Shown here one piece after another: positions 34,319 to 44,756 of a DNA stretch of 64,000 bases (the stretch's first letter is position 1; the number at the start of each line of letters is the position of its first letter). This stretch comes from Saturnia japonica (lineage: Eukaryota; Arthropoda; Insecta; Lepidoptera; Saturniidae): contig CM065318.1 in the NCBI GenBank assembly GCA_033032175.1, positions 7,936,001 through 8,000,000 on the forward strand, given 5' to 3'. The notes under the pieces are model-generated. The model searched no databases and had not been told where the DNA came from. It saw only the letters and a list, made by a program, of their open reading frames with translations. The translations under genes were made by a program, and so were the position numbers.

Positions 34319-34491
34319 TTCAAATAAAAAATATCAATATAAAACACTTGTATAGGCCCATGTCACTAATAACACACTGATAAGAGTTGCAGAGGCGAAT
34401 CAGTAAAAATAGTATATAAGTAACAAATACATTATTAATATTGTTATCTGAATAAAGGGTATTATTATTGTTATATCGGGAAGCGACATAC

Positions 34492-34660
34492 CGTCTGGGC
34501 ATGCAGTCGCGTTCCTGGAACGGTCGCGGCCGTCCCAGTGCGCTGCTGGCCTGTACTTGGAAAACAAACAAAATCGCCCCACGTAGAATACATACACTCC
34601 GCAGTCCGCACTCGCTACTAACTTACACATTTACCGTAACTTCACTTCAGGGTCGACACG
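34492..34660 (-). promoter_or_regulatory. Candidate non-coding first exon / promoter of the GAS1-like gene
   Basis: A GC-rich block in AT-rich DNA, 2.2 kb upstream of coding exon 1. On the minus strand it ends ...catgcccagacg followed by gtatgt, a good donor. It would splice to the acceptor at 32319. In that joined message an ATG at 34502-34500 would be followed by three codons and a TGA sharing its A with the main ATG. A further ATG lies at 34630. No TATA box stands out and the transcription start is unknown. Confidence 0.38.
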
Positions 34661-35741
34661 TTTAATACGTCTAATTTAAAAAAAAAATTATATATCTGAT
34701 AAACATTAATTATATACTCATATAAATTTTAATGCAATTGAAATGGCCAAAAGATAACCACGTTAGAAATTATAGTAGGTACTCCCTAAATATGATTTTG
34801 TAAGTATGATATTGAATGTATAGCATGTTGTAGTTACGTACAACTAAGGGAGATTAAATAAAATAAGTAAGTAATATTACCGTGTGTATACCTTGTTAGT
34901 AATCCTAAATGAATGTATCAATCAACTAATGTAACCAAAATGAACAAAGGTATAGTTTAAACCTGTATTTAAACATTATCAAGAGTGTTTTTCTACGTAA
35001 ACGTTATCTCGTATATCTCGTTATTTTAGTATTGGTAAATAAATGAGCAGCGTAAAAATATATTAAATAAACTTTTATTGGAATATAGTAATTAAAATAA
35101 TTGTGAAAGTGTTGCAACAACCCTAAGAAATTAGACACGATCACTGGGTCATCGTCCGGCGAAGAAACGATGATGCAAAGAGAAAACAACGTGACAACTC
35201 AAACTGTCCACCACTACGTCCAAGACGGTGCGCTGCATTCAAGTATTAAATTACAATAACAACCGCTACCAAAGTTTACAAATTAAACATTATTTACATA
35301 GTAAAACTGTTAAAGTTTACAACTAAAGTTTAACTGTTAATGGAACTGCTTTGTAATGACTTGCTAACATTTCATACTTATTTATGTGTTTCTAAAGTAC
35401 AACTTACTCGTAATATAAGTACAACTTAACTTATGTTACAACATCTGGCGTTATTTTACTGTGGGTATTCTTGTCAAATATTATGATTTGATTTTGTTTT
35501 TCTAATTTTTCTTCGGCCCAAACCACTGAGGTATTATTAAAAATTCAAAAGGAGATAACTAGGAACCCAAATGTAATATTTTTCATTTTTAAATTATTTT
35601 TACACTAGACAATAATAATAAATACATAATTATATTTTATTTTATTTTAATATTTTAAGAAAACTTACAGTTAAGTATATATTTAAGTTACATGTATAAA
35701 TTAATGAAGGCCATTTAAAAGTTCTCACATAAAGGAAAAAA
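34661..35741. other. AT-rich DNA with one unexplained less AT-rich patch
   Basis: 35110-35240 is less AT-rich. The plus strand from about 35124 is open for about 45 codons to a TAA; the minus strand has a short open piece there too. No motif recognised. The rest holds nothing I can name. Confidence 0.4.
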
Positions 35742-36420
35742 AAAGAGTTTTTGGCGGGATCTTGAAGTGACATGTTGTGGTTTTTATTTTTAATTCAATA
35801 ACTTAGGTTTTTGTCCCTATATTAGGTAATATTGGTGGTGTTTTGCGTGATATAGTTTGGTGTTTGTGCATAAGTGAAGTGGATTATAAATATAAGCTGT
35901 AAGCATTCATTCTGAGATCCCACAAAATCTTCCTAGAAAGTTCTAACATGGGAGCCACCATCTATCTTGTTAGGATACTAAATCGTTATAACACATGACA
36001 CTATAATTCACTCGATAATGGCAGTAATGGTCTTCATTAAAGAGGGCCGGTTGCCAAGTTTGGAAGAAGAAGAAAAAAGAAGAATAAAGTAGACGGAAGA
36101 ACACAAAAATATTAGCAAAGAACTTAGAATTTAGAACAGCTTTCAACTTTTGCACAGTTGTATCAAATAAATCAACGTTTAAATCATTAACCAATTTATT
36201 CGTACTGCTGCTCACTCGAATGAAATAGGAATTTTGTCTGTTAGTAGTTCTAACAATAGGATTATAAAATATGTTAGGGCTTCTAAAAGATGCTGCTGGT
36301 ACACGTAGGTTAATTTTGCTCAGTATCTCCGAACAGTCAATTATGCCATTGAGTATGCACAAAAGATATGATACATCAATTATTTCTCTCCGTGTATACA
36401 GCGGGAGCATATGATTTTTT
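35742..36420 (-). mobile_element. LINE-alpha copy A: RT C-terminus and 3' UTR
   Basis: The frame at 35970-36410 (minus) has PLYTRREIIDVSYLLCILNG and INLRVPAASFRSPNIFYNP, the usual last part of jockey/CR1-type RT proteins. Its 3' UTR (35742-35969) contains caagatagatggtggctccc, atttataatccacttcac and a terminal gatcccgccaaaaactc. The same UTR occurs at 60703-61007 (plus) and in part at 45445-45520 and 47030-47210 (minus), defining one LINE family. Confidence 0.75.
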
Positions 36421-36429
36421 TTTACAGCG

Positions 36430-37966
36430 CGATGTGTAATCTGGTATGATTATTTCAGATTTAAACTTTAGGTAACGAAGAAACAGCTTTTGTATTTTTA
36501 TTTTTTTTTATTTCCTGATTTAAAACGATGATAAATGATTAATGATCTTGACAAGAACAAAGTTATATAATGGAACACCACTTAGTTTTAATAAATATAA
36601 TTTAAACATAAGTAAACAAAACATTAGAAAGATCGTGAGTTGCTGAAGCATATAAGCATGGAAATGAGATAGTTTCCAAATTTTTTGACACCATATTTGG
36701 AAGCAGAATAACAGCAGTTTACTATTGCACGTCGACGTCCAACGTTATCGAGAATCAAGATCCCAGAAATGAATCGCTGCGACCGCGACATATCTTCGCT
36801 TATGATGCAAACGGCGAGCCGTTAGCGAGCAGGTGTGAAAAGCATTTAGTAATTGCTGTAAGTCAACAATCTCGATCCAGCGACGCCTTATAACATGGTT
36901 CTTGGATTTTGTACTATCACAGATAAGTTGAAATGTAACATGGTTGACAATTTATAAATAAATAAACTTCATATTTACTTAAAAATACAAATATCAAAAA
37001 TGTCTCGGTCATAGAAATTTAGAGCGACAGCTAATATTAGTTTCATAAATCTAAGCATGTTATCGATCTATTAGATAGTAAATTCCCAGATTTCGCAAAA
37101 CAAGTTTTCTGTCTGACTATGAGGACCTAATTTGTGAATAATATTGAACTGATTGTTCTTCTTATTGTGGTTAAGAGTATCGAATAACATTTCAAGACAT
37201 TCGCATTAATCTGACTACAGCTAGTAACCATTTGCAATTAAACAAGACAATTTTTAACGAACAAGAAAAAAGTTCAATGATTTTGAAGAGTTCCCTAGTA
37301 TATCCTCGAAGTCAAGGTCTAATGCCAAAAAAATTGGACCACTCTCGTAGTACTCCATTTCCAACAAAAAAATCATGTTTCTTTACCAATAGCGGAGAAC
37401 GTATGTTTTAAAATAACATTTGAATCATAGATTTTAATAAAGAATCAAGGAAGATATGACCTAGCCACAAAAAACACCTTTGATAAATAATATACAGAGA
37501 ATCATTATCTTGCTTTTATATATATAACAACCGTTAATAAACATTTTTTTCGGTTATGTTAATAAGAAAAGGGTTTTACACTCGTGTTCATAAATTTAAA
37601 AACGATAGACGACCTTTGTCTAAAAATTCAATAATAATTTTTTGTATCTTATCAGAAATTTACCATAATATATTTAATTTTATTGGCAATATATCCTTGA
37701 CACGATATCACAAATAAATATAGATAGATAGATAATAGTTCGATAGTTTTATTTACGATAGGATTAACCTTAGAATAATCAACTAAAATTATGAGTAATC
37801 ACTAATCAGTAATTGAATTATTAAGATTTTAGTAACTGTGTTATAAATTATAACGGTAAAAAAACGGACTTAACATCTAGCTATGAAAATAGTTTACCCT
37901 TTTCCTTTTTTCCGTCCCAGTTTTGTATATTTATAAGTGCGCGCCATGATATATTTGGTTCTACTA
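36430..37966. other. AT-rich intergenic DNA
   Basis: No gene supported. 36715-36910 is less AT-rich (cgctgcgaccgcgacatatc...) without a recognisable frame. Confidence 0.5.
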
Positions 37967-38672
37967 GGTCCTTACATATGAAATTGGTGTTTTGTTGAAC
38001 TGGCCAATTTGATCTCAAATATCTGGCGTTGGGTTAGGAATTCCAAATTCAAAATTATTTCAAATTTCGGTTTGTTTATTTGTCTTTCGAATTTAGTGAT
38101 TCATTTGTTTTCCCATAATTTAATTTTTCTTTGACATCATTTTTTTCACAAAATGGAAAACTTAAAATATCGCGTTATTTACGAATATGAGTCCCACCGT
38201 GGCATCAGTCCTTCAGAAACAGCTCAAAGGATTAATGTTGTGTATGGGAAAGCTACTGTAAAAGAAAGCTCGTTACGTTTTTGGTTCCAATGTTTTCATT
38301 CTGGAAATTTTGACTTACGAAACAAACCCCGTGGACGGCCGGAGACCCTAGTTGATAATGAAGAATTAAAGGTGATCGTGGAACTGGACTCCCCGGACCT
38401 TGCTCCAACAGATTACCACTTTTTTTAGAATTTGAACAATTTCTTGCAAGGAAAAAATTCAATTCTAATGAGGCTATCCAAACCGCCTTCAAAGATTTTA
38501 TTGATTCTCGCTCCTTCAATTTTTTCAGTAATTAATCAATTAACTATTTCTAAATTAGGGAAAGTGCATAGATAATAATGGCACATACTTCGATTGATTA
38601 AATGCATAATTTCATAATATTTTATTCGTTTTACTTTGTCTACATAAAACGTCTATTTCATATGTAAGAACC
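37967..38672 (+). mobile_element. Internally deleted mariner (706 bp)
   Basis: Flanked by TA on both sides. The terminal inverted repeats are ggtccttacatatgaaattg on the left and, reversed, ggttcttacatatgaaatag on the right. Same ends and subterminal sequence as the 1245-bp copy at 50703-51947; about 540 bp of transposase are missing. It is a MITE-like derivative of that family. Confidence 0.9.
38153..38428 (+). pseudogene. mariner transposase with central deletion
   Basis: The N-terminal helix-turn-helix half (MENLKYRVIYEYESHRGIS..., FWFQCFHSGNFDLRNKPRGR) is joined directly after VIVELD to SPDLAPTDYHFF, the segment around the third catalytic Asp. The first two catalytic Asp residues are lost. 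The joint keeps the frame, but a TAG follows at once. It might bind the ends without cutting. The sibling at 50888-51879 shows what was removed. Confidence 0.88.
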
Positions 38673-38674
38673 TA

Positions 38675-38931
38675 TTATATCAAATTTCTGGATATATTTG
38701 AGGGTAATTACGTTTCCAATTTAATTATCTAAATAAATATATTTTTTATGATCAGGTGTGAACTAGTTCAGTACTGTATGTCTGAATATTTGTTTACTTC
38801 CATTGTCCTAGACATATTAAATTTTTTGTAGGAAATTTAATCAACTAAAGCATTAGGTACATAGGTTTTAAATACATATAAATTATGTATACAAAAAGCA
38901 ATACAACTTTAGATAAGATATGCTTACTAGG
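38675..38931. other. AT-rich spacer; left BEL target site
   Basis: No gene. ctagg at 38927-38931 is the left copy of the BEL target duplication; the right copy is at 44752-44756. Confidence 0.8.
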
Positions 38932-39084
38932 TGTAATATTATTACGCTACGGTTCTATTTATTTAAATTAAGGATTAAAATATTAACGAGGATTCACATG
39001 TTTCTCAATTCTCTTTATTTTTCTAACAACAACTGTTGCCAACGCAACCACTTCAAAAAACGAATACATTCGGATTTCACAACA
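38932..39084 (-). repeat. BEL 3' LTR (153 bp)
   Basis: Base-for-base the same as 44599-44751. On the element strand it begins tgttgtgaaatccgaatg and ends taatattaca. A purine-leaning stretch (gtgcggagga) lies just upstream on the element strand, in the polypurine-tract position. Confidence 0.92.
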
Positions 39085-39348
39085 TCCTCCGCACACCGAA
39101 ACAAAGTATATATCCGAATGTTATATTACTGAAGTACAATTATATTATATAAAAATTTAACAATTTACAACTTTCCTCGAAGCTCTATCACAATATGAAA
39201 AAATTACAACCATTGCCATTATTAATTATAATAATAGTTTTACAATTATAAATTAATATAATGTATCATATTTGTCTGACAGATAATTAGTAACAAAAAA
39301 TAAACTAAATATGGAGATTGCTATAAAAGACAGTTTAGAATAAAGAAT

Positions 39349-42300
39349 TTAAACATATAACTTATACTCACTTGGCAGTTTTACCACCCTACCGCTGCGA
39401 GTCTTCAACTGTGGTTTCTCAGGACTCATTGATCTTTGTTGATCTGCTGAATTAGAGTTTAATAAACTATCATTACCTGTTGGGCTATTTTGATCATCAG
39501 AATCTGTCTTCAAAAAACTAAAATCAGTACATGTGATTTCTAGTTTGTACAGTCTTTGAAAAGGACGAACCTTGTACCCTACAGATGTTCTCACGCGTGC
39601 AGATCTGCTTATACCATCTCTTCCAGGGTAAATTTCTTCGATTAATCCTAAAGGCCACTTTATCCTTTTATCTCCGGTTTCAATTAAAACAATATCTCCT
39701 ACTTTCAAACTATCAGCCTTTTCTCTTCCTCTTTGCACTAACATTGTTAAATATTCAGTCTTGAATCTATGTCTAAATTGCTCTCGAAGATTTTGTAAGT
39801 ATCTTAGACGTTTATTCATGCCTTTTGCGTCAATCTGATCAATATCAGTTACATCTGTGTTGCTCAAAGGCTGTATGAAATGTGCTGGTGTCAATGGATC
39901 CAATGCTTCAGCTTTATCGTTGTTAACATATGTCAATGGACGGCCATTCATTGTGGCTTCACAGTCACAAAGAATAGTTTGAAGCTCATCGTATGATACA
40001 GATGATTTTCCTAAGACACGACGCAGTAAATCTTTCATTATTCTTATCAGACGCTCCCAATACCCTCCCCACCAAGCAGCAGAAGGTACATTCATTTTCC
40101 ACGTTATGCGTTCTATCATCGAGCGTCTTTGGATTTCATCCCAATCTAACAAGGTAAGTAGATGTTTAATTCCTTGAAAATTAGTGCCTTGGTCTGACAT
40201 AAGCGTGTCGATGCGACCACGTCGTGCTATAAATCTCCTTAATGTCATTATAAATGATTCTGTGGACAAGGACTTAGTCAATTCTAGATGTACTGCACGA
40301 TAGACAGCACAAGTGTAAAGCACAATCCAGCATTTCTCTCCATTTTTCAAATAAAGAGGTCCAGCGAGATCAACTCCTGTTGTTTGAAACGGTGCTGAAC
40401 ATGTTACACGTTCTGTAGGTAATGGAGCAGTCGGTGCTTGTACTGGTTTTGATCTATGTCTTATACATATGATGCATTTAGATATAACTGATCTCACTAG
40501 GCGACGAATTCCTATTATCCAGAATCTAGACCGGATGTCTGCAATTAGCTGATTGGTGCCTGCATGTTGTAGCTGTACATGTCTTTGTCTCACTAGTGCA
40601 GTCACAATAGGATTATTCGCTAAAAGTAGGTAAGGAGTTTTTATTTGTTCAGGAAAATCTGATAGCAGCAATTTTGTTTTAACTCTTAATATTCCTTCTT
40701 TATCATAAAACTGTGTCAGACTTCCACTCTTCTTTTCAATCAACTCCATATTTTCATGTTGTATAAATTTTATTATATGCTTTTCAGCCTCGTTAAATTC
40801 ACTGTATGCTATTTCACCAATCCTCTTATTATTTTTATTACGTATATTATATATAAATCTCATTACCCAGGCCAACGTTCTTACAATCTTTGTATATTTA
40901 CTGAAATAGTTTTCCAATTGTTTTAATATACTCTCATTTAAACTAATGTTTATATTGCATACAGTTTTCTTAAGTTCGACATGTGCCTCTTTTTCCTCAA
41001 TCAGCAACTCCGACTTAGGCCACTGATCAGGTTCCAAGTGCAACCACTCTGGACCCTCCCACCAATGCATTTCGGCGAGAACTTTTGCATTGCATCCTCT
41101 GGAAGCTATGTCGGCCCAATTCTGCTGACCTGGAATATGATGCCAATTATGTGAATTAGTATTTTCTCTAATTTCCTTTACTCTGTTTCCTACAAATGTG
41201 TTCCACGCTAGTTCTCTTTTTATCCAGTATAGAACTACACAAGAATCTGACCAGCAATATATATCATACTCAGTAAGCTGGAGACTTTTTTGTACATTTG
41301 TAAGTAATCTTGTCCCTATCAAAGCAGCAGTTAACTCCAATCTGGGGATAGTCATATTCTTTGGTGGTGATACTCTAGCCTTCGCGGCTACTAATTGTAC
41401 TGATATTTTATTATTTTTCTGCGCCCTCAAAAAAACACAAGCTCCATATCCATCTTTACTAGCATCGCAAAACATGTGTAGACCCAGCTTGCATTCTTTA
41501 ATTAATTCAGTAGTCAAACGTCGAGGAATTTTACAAATATTAAGGTATGTTATATATTTATACCAATCTTGAAATTTATTCAACAAATCTGTGGGTAATA
41601 TTTCATCCCACACAAGCTCCCGACGCCAAGTTTCTTTTAGTATCAACTTAGGCGTTAACATAGCTGGACATATGAATCCAATAGGATCAAATATTTTCTG
41701 AGTTATTGACAATAGATGTCTCTTTGTGATATTTTTGATATCTTCATATGTAGGCAGATCTTGTGTATTACAGCAAAGTTTGTCTGAAACAGTATCCCAT
41801 ACAAGACCGAGTACTGATATTTCAGATTCATTTGTTTCATTAATATGCATTGGTGCTGTAACCCACTGTCTTAAGTCAAACTTAACCTTATTCATGATTT
41901 GTTTAGAGTCATATATAAATTTACATACCTCCGATTTATAGTCTAAGCTGGTTACACAATTATCTACATAGAATGACTTTTCCAGTAATTGTGCTGACTC
42001 TGTATATTCATCTGTTACCTGCCTCAAGTGATGCTGAATAGTTGCAGACAATAAAAATGGGCTACATGTTAGTCCAAATACAACTCTGCAATGTCTGTAA
42101 GTTAAAACTTCAGTCCTTTTATTATCTTTCCACCACAAAAATCTTAAACACTCTCTATCACTGGGCATAACAACAATTTGTAAAAATGCTTTTGCTATAT
42201 CAGCTGTTATACCTATGGCTCTTTTTCTGAACTGTGCAATTAATGTAGGAATTTGCTCTAGAAAATTCATCCCTTTCTCTAAACAAGAGTTTAATGACCT

Positions 42301-42513
42301 TCCGTTAATATCACATGCAGAAGCATCAAATACTGGTCTTATTGTTGTTGTTAAACTCGAGTCTTTAAACACTGGCTTGTGGGGTAAGTAATGTGATTGA
42401 CTTTTATTCCTTTCAGAATTTAACACAAGCTCAACTATACCTGATTCTTGCCAATTCTTTATTATAGCATCATAACTATCAAAAGTACCATTAGATACTA
42501 ATTTCTTAGTCAT
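39349..42513 (-). CDS. BEL/Pao pol: RT, RNase H, integrase
   Basis: 1054 residues counted from the first Met after the gag stop; the same frame is open back to that stop. RT: RPVFDASACD (about 60-69), catalytic Asp105 in ITADIAKAFLQI, and YVDN (182-185), where many RTs have YVDD. RNase H has all four acidic residues: Asp350 (FCDASKDGYGACV), Glu393 (IPRLELTAAL), Asp423 (WSDSCVVLYW), Asp468 (NWADIASRG). Integrase: zinc-binding His645, His650, Cys680, Cys683, and the D-D-E triad Asp715 (GVDLAGP), Asp774 (MSDQGTNF), Glu820 (WWGGYWERLI). The C-terminal tail has KVGDIVLIETGDKRIKWPLG. It copies the element RNA and inserts the cDNA. No internal stop or frameshift. If made only by readthrough or from its own ATG, expression would be lower than gag's. 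Confidence 0.93.
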   Translation of the reverse strand: MTKKLVSNGTFDSYDAIIKNWQESGIVELVLNSERNKSQSHYLPHKPVFKDSSLTTTIRPVFDASACDINGRSLNSCLEKGMNFLEQIPTLIAQFRKRAIGITADIAKAFLQIVVMPSDRECLRFLWWKDNKRTEVLTYRHCRVVFGLTCSPFLLSATIQHHLRQVTDEYTESAQLLEKSFYVDNCVTSLDYKSEVCKFIYDSKQIMNKVKFDLRQWVTAPMHINETNESEISVLGLVWDTVSDKLCCNTQDLPTYEDIKNITKRHLLSITQKIFDPIGFICPAMLTPKLILKETWRRELVWDEILPTDLLNKFQDWYKYITYLNICKIPRRLTTELIKECKLGLHMFCDASKDGYGACVFLRAQKNNKISVQLVAAKARVSPPKNMTIPRLELTAALIGTRLLTNVQKSLQLTEYDIYCWSDSCVVLYWIKRELAWNTFVGNRVKEIRENTNSHNWHHIPGQQNWADIASRGCNAKVLAEMHWWEGPEWLHLEPDQWPKSELLIEEKEAHVELKKTVCNINISLNESILKQLENYFSKYTKIVRTLAWVMRFIYNIRNKNNKRIGEIAYSEFNEAEKHIIKFIQHENMELIEKKSGSLTQFYDKEGILRVKTKLLLSDFPEQIKTPYLLLANNPIVTALVRQRHVQLQHAGTNQLIADIRSRFWIIGIRRLVRSVISKCIICIRHRSKPVQAPTAPLPTERVTCSAPFQTTGVDLAGPLYLKNGEKCWIVLYTCAVYRAVHLELTKSLSTESFIMTLRRFIARRGRIDTLMSDQGTNFQGIKHLLTLLDWDEIQRRSMIERITWKMNVPSAAWWGGYWERLIRIMKDLLRRVLGKSSVSYDELQTILCDCEATMNGRPLTYVNNDKAEALDPLTPAHFIQPLSNTDVTDIDQIDAKGMNKRLRYLQNLREQFRHRFKTEYLTMLVQRGREKADSLKVGDIVLIETGDKRIKWPLGLIEEIYPGRDGISRSARVRTSVGYKVRPFQRLYKLEITCTDFSFLKTDSDDQNSPTGNDSLLNSNSADQQRSMSPEKPQLKTRSGRVVKLPSEYKLYV

Positions 42514-42549
42514 TGACTCTAATCTTTTAAATGCTAAATCATAATTATT

Positions 42550-44559
42550 TCATAAATTATCATGACCTGGTTTCCAAGGAAGCTGAACTTCATACCTGTT
42601 TTCAGAATTAACTTTTATGCTTTCTTCAAACCTCATAATCACCTCAGCCTCTATTTCACTGTTAGATTTTACTTCAACAGGATCTCGGATACCTAATGTC
42701 TCCAACAACCAATAACCTGTTAAATCGTTTTTATTATTAATACAGAATAAAGTTGTAGTTATAATATTATTTAATGTAGAACTCACCTGTGTTCCTTGTA
42801 AAGTCCAACCTAGTTTAGTTTTTATACCTGTCATACCATTCTCCAATTGTATTAAATTTGGTGTCATTAAAACACCTGAAAAATCTGAACCTATCAATAG
42901 GCCAATCTCTGTTGAACATTCTACATTATCTGTCAGAGTTATACCATGTTGTTGTAACATATTATAAATCTGTGTGTCACACTTATTGACCCTTGGAATA
43001 TATTTACAAATACAAGATTGGCTTAAGGCTGTTATATTAAATATAAATGTACTGTCCAAATTCTCAACATTAAAACTATACACTCTGTGTTCCTTAGTGT
43101 TAACAGTCACTCCACCAAATAAAGAATGAGTTAAGAACTCCTTACTGATAGCTGGAATTTTCAGTTCTTGTACCACATCTTGTAGTATGTATGATCTCTG
43201 AGACCCATTGTCCAAAAGTGCTCTTACTGTTTTCTTCTTTCCATTGTATACAATGTTGACAGTAACAGTTTGTAGTAAAGTCTCCTTTTGTCCTGACTGA
43301 CTCTGTGCTGACAATGATGTTGATAAATCATTATTCTCAGTTTTAGATCTGGTCTTTTGTGTGTAGCATAACACTGATGAGTGTCTTTTTCCACATATAA
43401 AACATTTTACAAAAGATTTACATACTTTTGCATAATGTCCAACTTTCAGACAAATGAGACATGCTTTCTTCTTTCTTAGATGTTCCTCTCTTTGTTCAAC
43501 AGACATTTTCGTCATCTTGTAGCATTCCATATTTGAGTGTGTTTCCTTATCACACCATATACAACTCTTTGATTTCTTCACTGGTGTTTTAGACTGTGCT
43601 ATTAAACAACTAGCTGTTGGTTCAGGATTATTATTTGTTTCTGTACTAAAGGTGTTCTTGGCCATAGCAATTCTTTGTTCACTTTCCACTTCTTTCTTGA
43701 GAAATGATAATAGATTTGTCAACTCTTCCTCCATATTTATAGTATGTGTTGTAGAACGTTCCCACGCTTTTAGTATGTCATGTGGCAATGAGGATTCAAC
43801 CATTGGTAAAATAAATGCTGAATACTTCTCTTTTGTAACACCTAACATCTCAAGAGCTCTAAGCTGTGCATTCAGCTTGTCATATAATGTTGTAAGATCT
43901 AATTTACCTCCTTCAACTTTGAGCAAGATCAGTGACAACAACTCTCTGACATATACTTGTATTAATAGCTCATCTCGGGCATATCTAGATTTTAATTGAG
44001 CCATACACTCCTTATAATTATCACCATATGGTGGGTAACTTTCTACTAATGCACGAACCTCTGTATTGGGTGTGATAGATTGCAGTAGATAATAAAATTT
44101 GTCATCATTATCCATTGATAGGTCCTCGTCTATCTTTTTAAATTGACCCCAAAAGGATAACCAATTTTTCACATTGCCATCGAATTTATTTAACTCAATG
44201 GGAGGCAATTTTAATTGTTTGATGTTACCTTTCATTTTTATACTGCTGTTATTATAATCCTCGTATTTAGCGTTTAGAAGCAGCCATCTCGTCTGATATT
44301 TTTCACAGTCTTCCTCTTCTGACTCTAAATCACTTTCTTTCCAATCTTGTGTAGACAAAAGTAATTTTCTTATTTCTTCATTTTGACACTGAAGCCTCTC
44401 ATATAATTCTTTTAATTTTATCCAGTGCATTCTCATCTCACACTGTTCCGGTTTTTCTTTATTTGTCTCATAATGCCGGCTCAATGTGGATTCCATATTA
44501 TTCGCTGCCTTCGTGAATAATCTACGCGTCACAGTTCTCTCCTTAATTTTTGACTCCAT
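42550..44559 (-). CDS. BEL/Pao gag and protease
   Basis: 669 residues. The N-terminus is charged and helical. The Gag region (DUF1759-like) begins near residue 118 with LPPIELNKFDGNVKNW. Three zinc knuckles follow: CIWC...H...C (333-346) and CLIC...H...C (367-380), both C-x2-C-x4-H-x4-C, and CFIC...H...C (386-398), with x3 before the His. The protease active site is ALLDNGSQRSYI (Asp450); retroviral-type proteases usually read D-T/S-G, so Asn451 is atypical. IGLLIGSDF (552-560) is the second conserved protease block. The frame ends in TGA at 42550-42552, and the next ATG, 12 codons on, is in the same frame as pol. Confidence 0.92.
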   Translation of the reverse strand: MESKIKERTVTRRLFTKAANNMESTLSRHYETNKEKPEQCEMRMHWIKLKELYERLQCQNEEIRKLLLSTQDWKESDLESEEEDCEKYQTRWLLLNAKYEDYNNSSIKMKGNIKQLKLPPIELNKFDGNVKNWLSFWGQFKKIDEDLSMDNDDKFYYLLQSITPNTEVRALVESYPPYGDNYKECMAQLKSRYARDELLIQVYVRELLSLILLKVEGGKLDLTTLYDKLNAQLRALEMLGVTKEKYSAFILPMVESSLPHDILKAWERSTTHTINMEEELTNLLSFLKKEVESEQRIAMAKNTFSTETNNNPEPTASCLIAQSKTPVKKSKSCIWCDKETHSNMECYKMTKMSVEQREEHLRKKKACLICLKVGHYAKVCKSFVKCFICGKRHSSVLCYTQKTRSKTENNDLSTSLSAQSQSGQKETLLQTVTVNIVYNGKKKTVRALLDNGSQRSYILQDVVQELKIPAISKEFLTHSLFGGVTVNTKEHRVYSFNVENLDSTFIFNITALSQSCICKYIPRVNKCDTQIYNMLQQHGITLTDNVECSTEIGLLIGSDFSGVLMTPNLIQLENGMTGIKTKLGWTLQGTQVSSTLNNIITTTLFCINNKNDLTGYWLLETLGIRDPVEVKSNSEIEAEVIMRFEESIKVNSENRYEVQLPWKPGHDNL

Positions 44560-44579
44560 ATTTAGTATCGTAAATTACC

Positions 44580-44595
44580 ACAGTCACGGTCGCCA
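44580..44595 (-). other. Primer-binding site of the BEL element
   Basis: On the element strand the LTR is followed by ttg and then tggcgaccgtgactgt. TGG is the complement of the CCA end of a tRNA, as required for minus-strand priming. The tRNA is not identified. Confidence 0.7.
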
Positions 44596-44598
44596 CAA

Positions 44599-44751
44599 TG
44601 TAATATTATTACGCTACGGTTCTATTTATTTAAATTAAGGATTAAAATATTAACGAGGATTCACATGTTTCTCAATTCTCTTTATTTTTCTAACAACAAC
44701 TGTTGCCAACGCAACCACTTCAAAAAACGAATACATTCGGATTTCACAACA
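44599..44751 (-). repeat. BEL 5' LTR (153 bp)
   Basis: Identical to 38932-39084. Should carry promoter and polyadenylation signals; on the element strand it contains aaataaagagaattgaga, where aataaa could serve as a poly(A) signal. No clear TATA box. Confidence 0.92.
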
Positions 44752-44756
44752 CTAGG

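Larger units (their letters stand above)
38932..44751 (-). mobile_element. BEL/Pao LTR retrotransposon, nearly intact
   Basis: A 5820-bp minus-strand element bounded by two 153-bp LTRs that I read as identical, each starting TGT and ending ACA on the element strand, with a 5-bp target duplication (ctagg). A primer-binding site begins with TGG three bases inside the 5' LTR. The coding part is one frame of 1737 codons divided once by TGA, encoding gag, protease, RT, RNase H and integrase. Domain order is that of BEL/Pao (LTR retrotransposons, also classed as Belpaoviridae). Identical LTRs imply recent insertion. LTRs this short are unusual for the group. Confidence 0.95.

Noticed and set aside
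41198..41941. Plus-strand open frames of 71-124 codons
   Set aside because: They lie opposite the intact BEL pol frame and have no family motifs; shadow frames. The same holds for 43652-43999 against gag.
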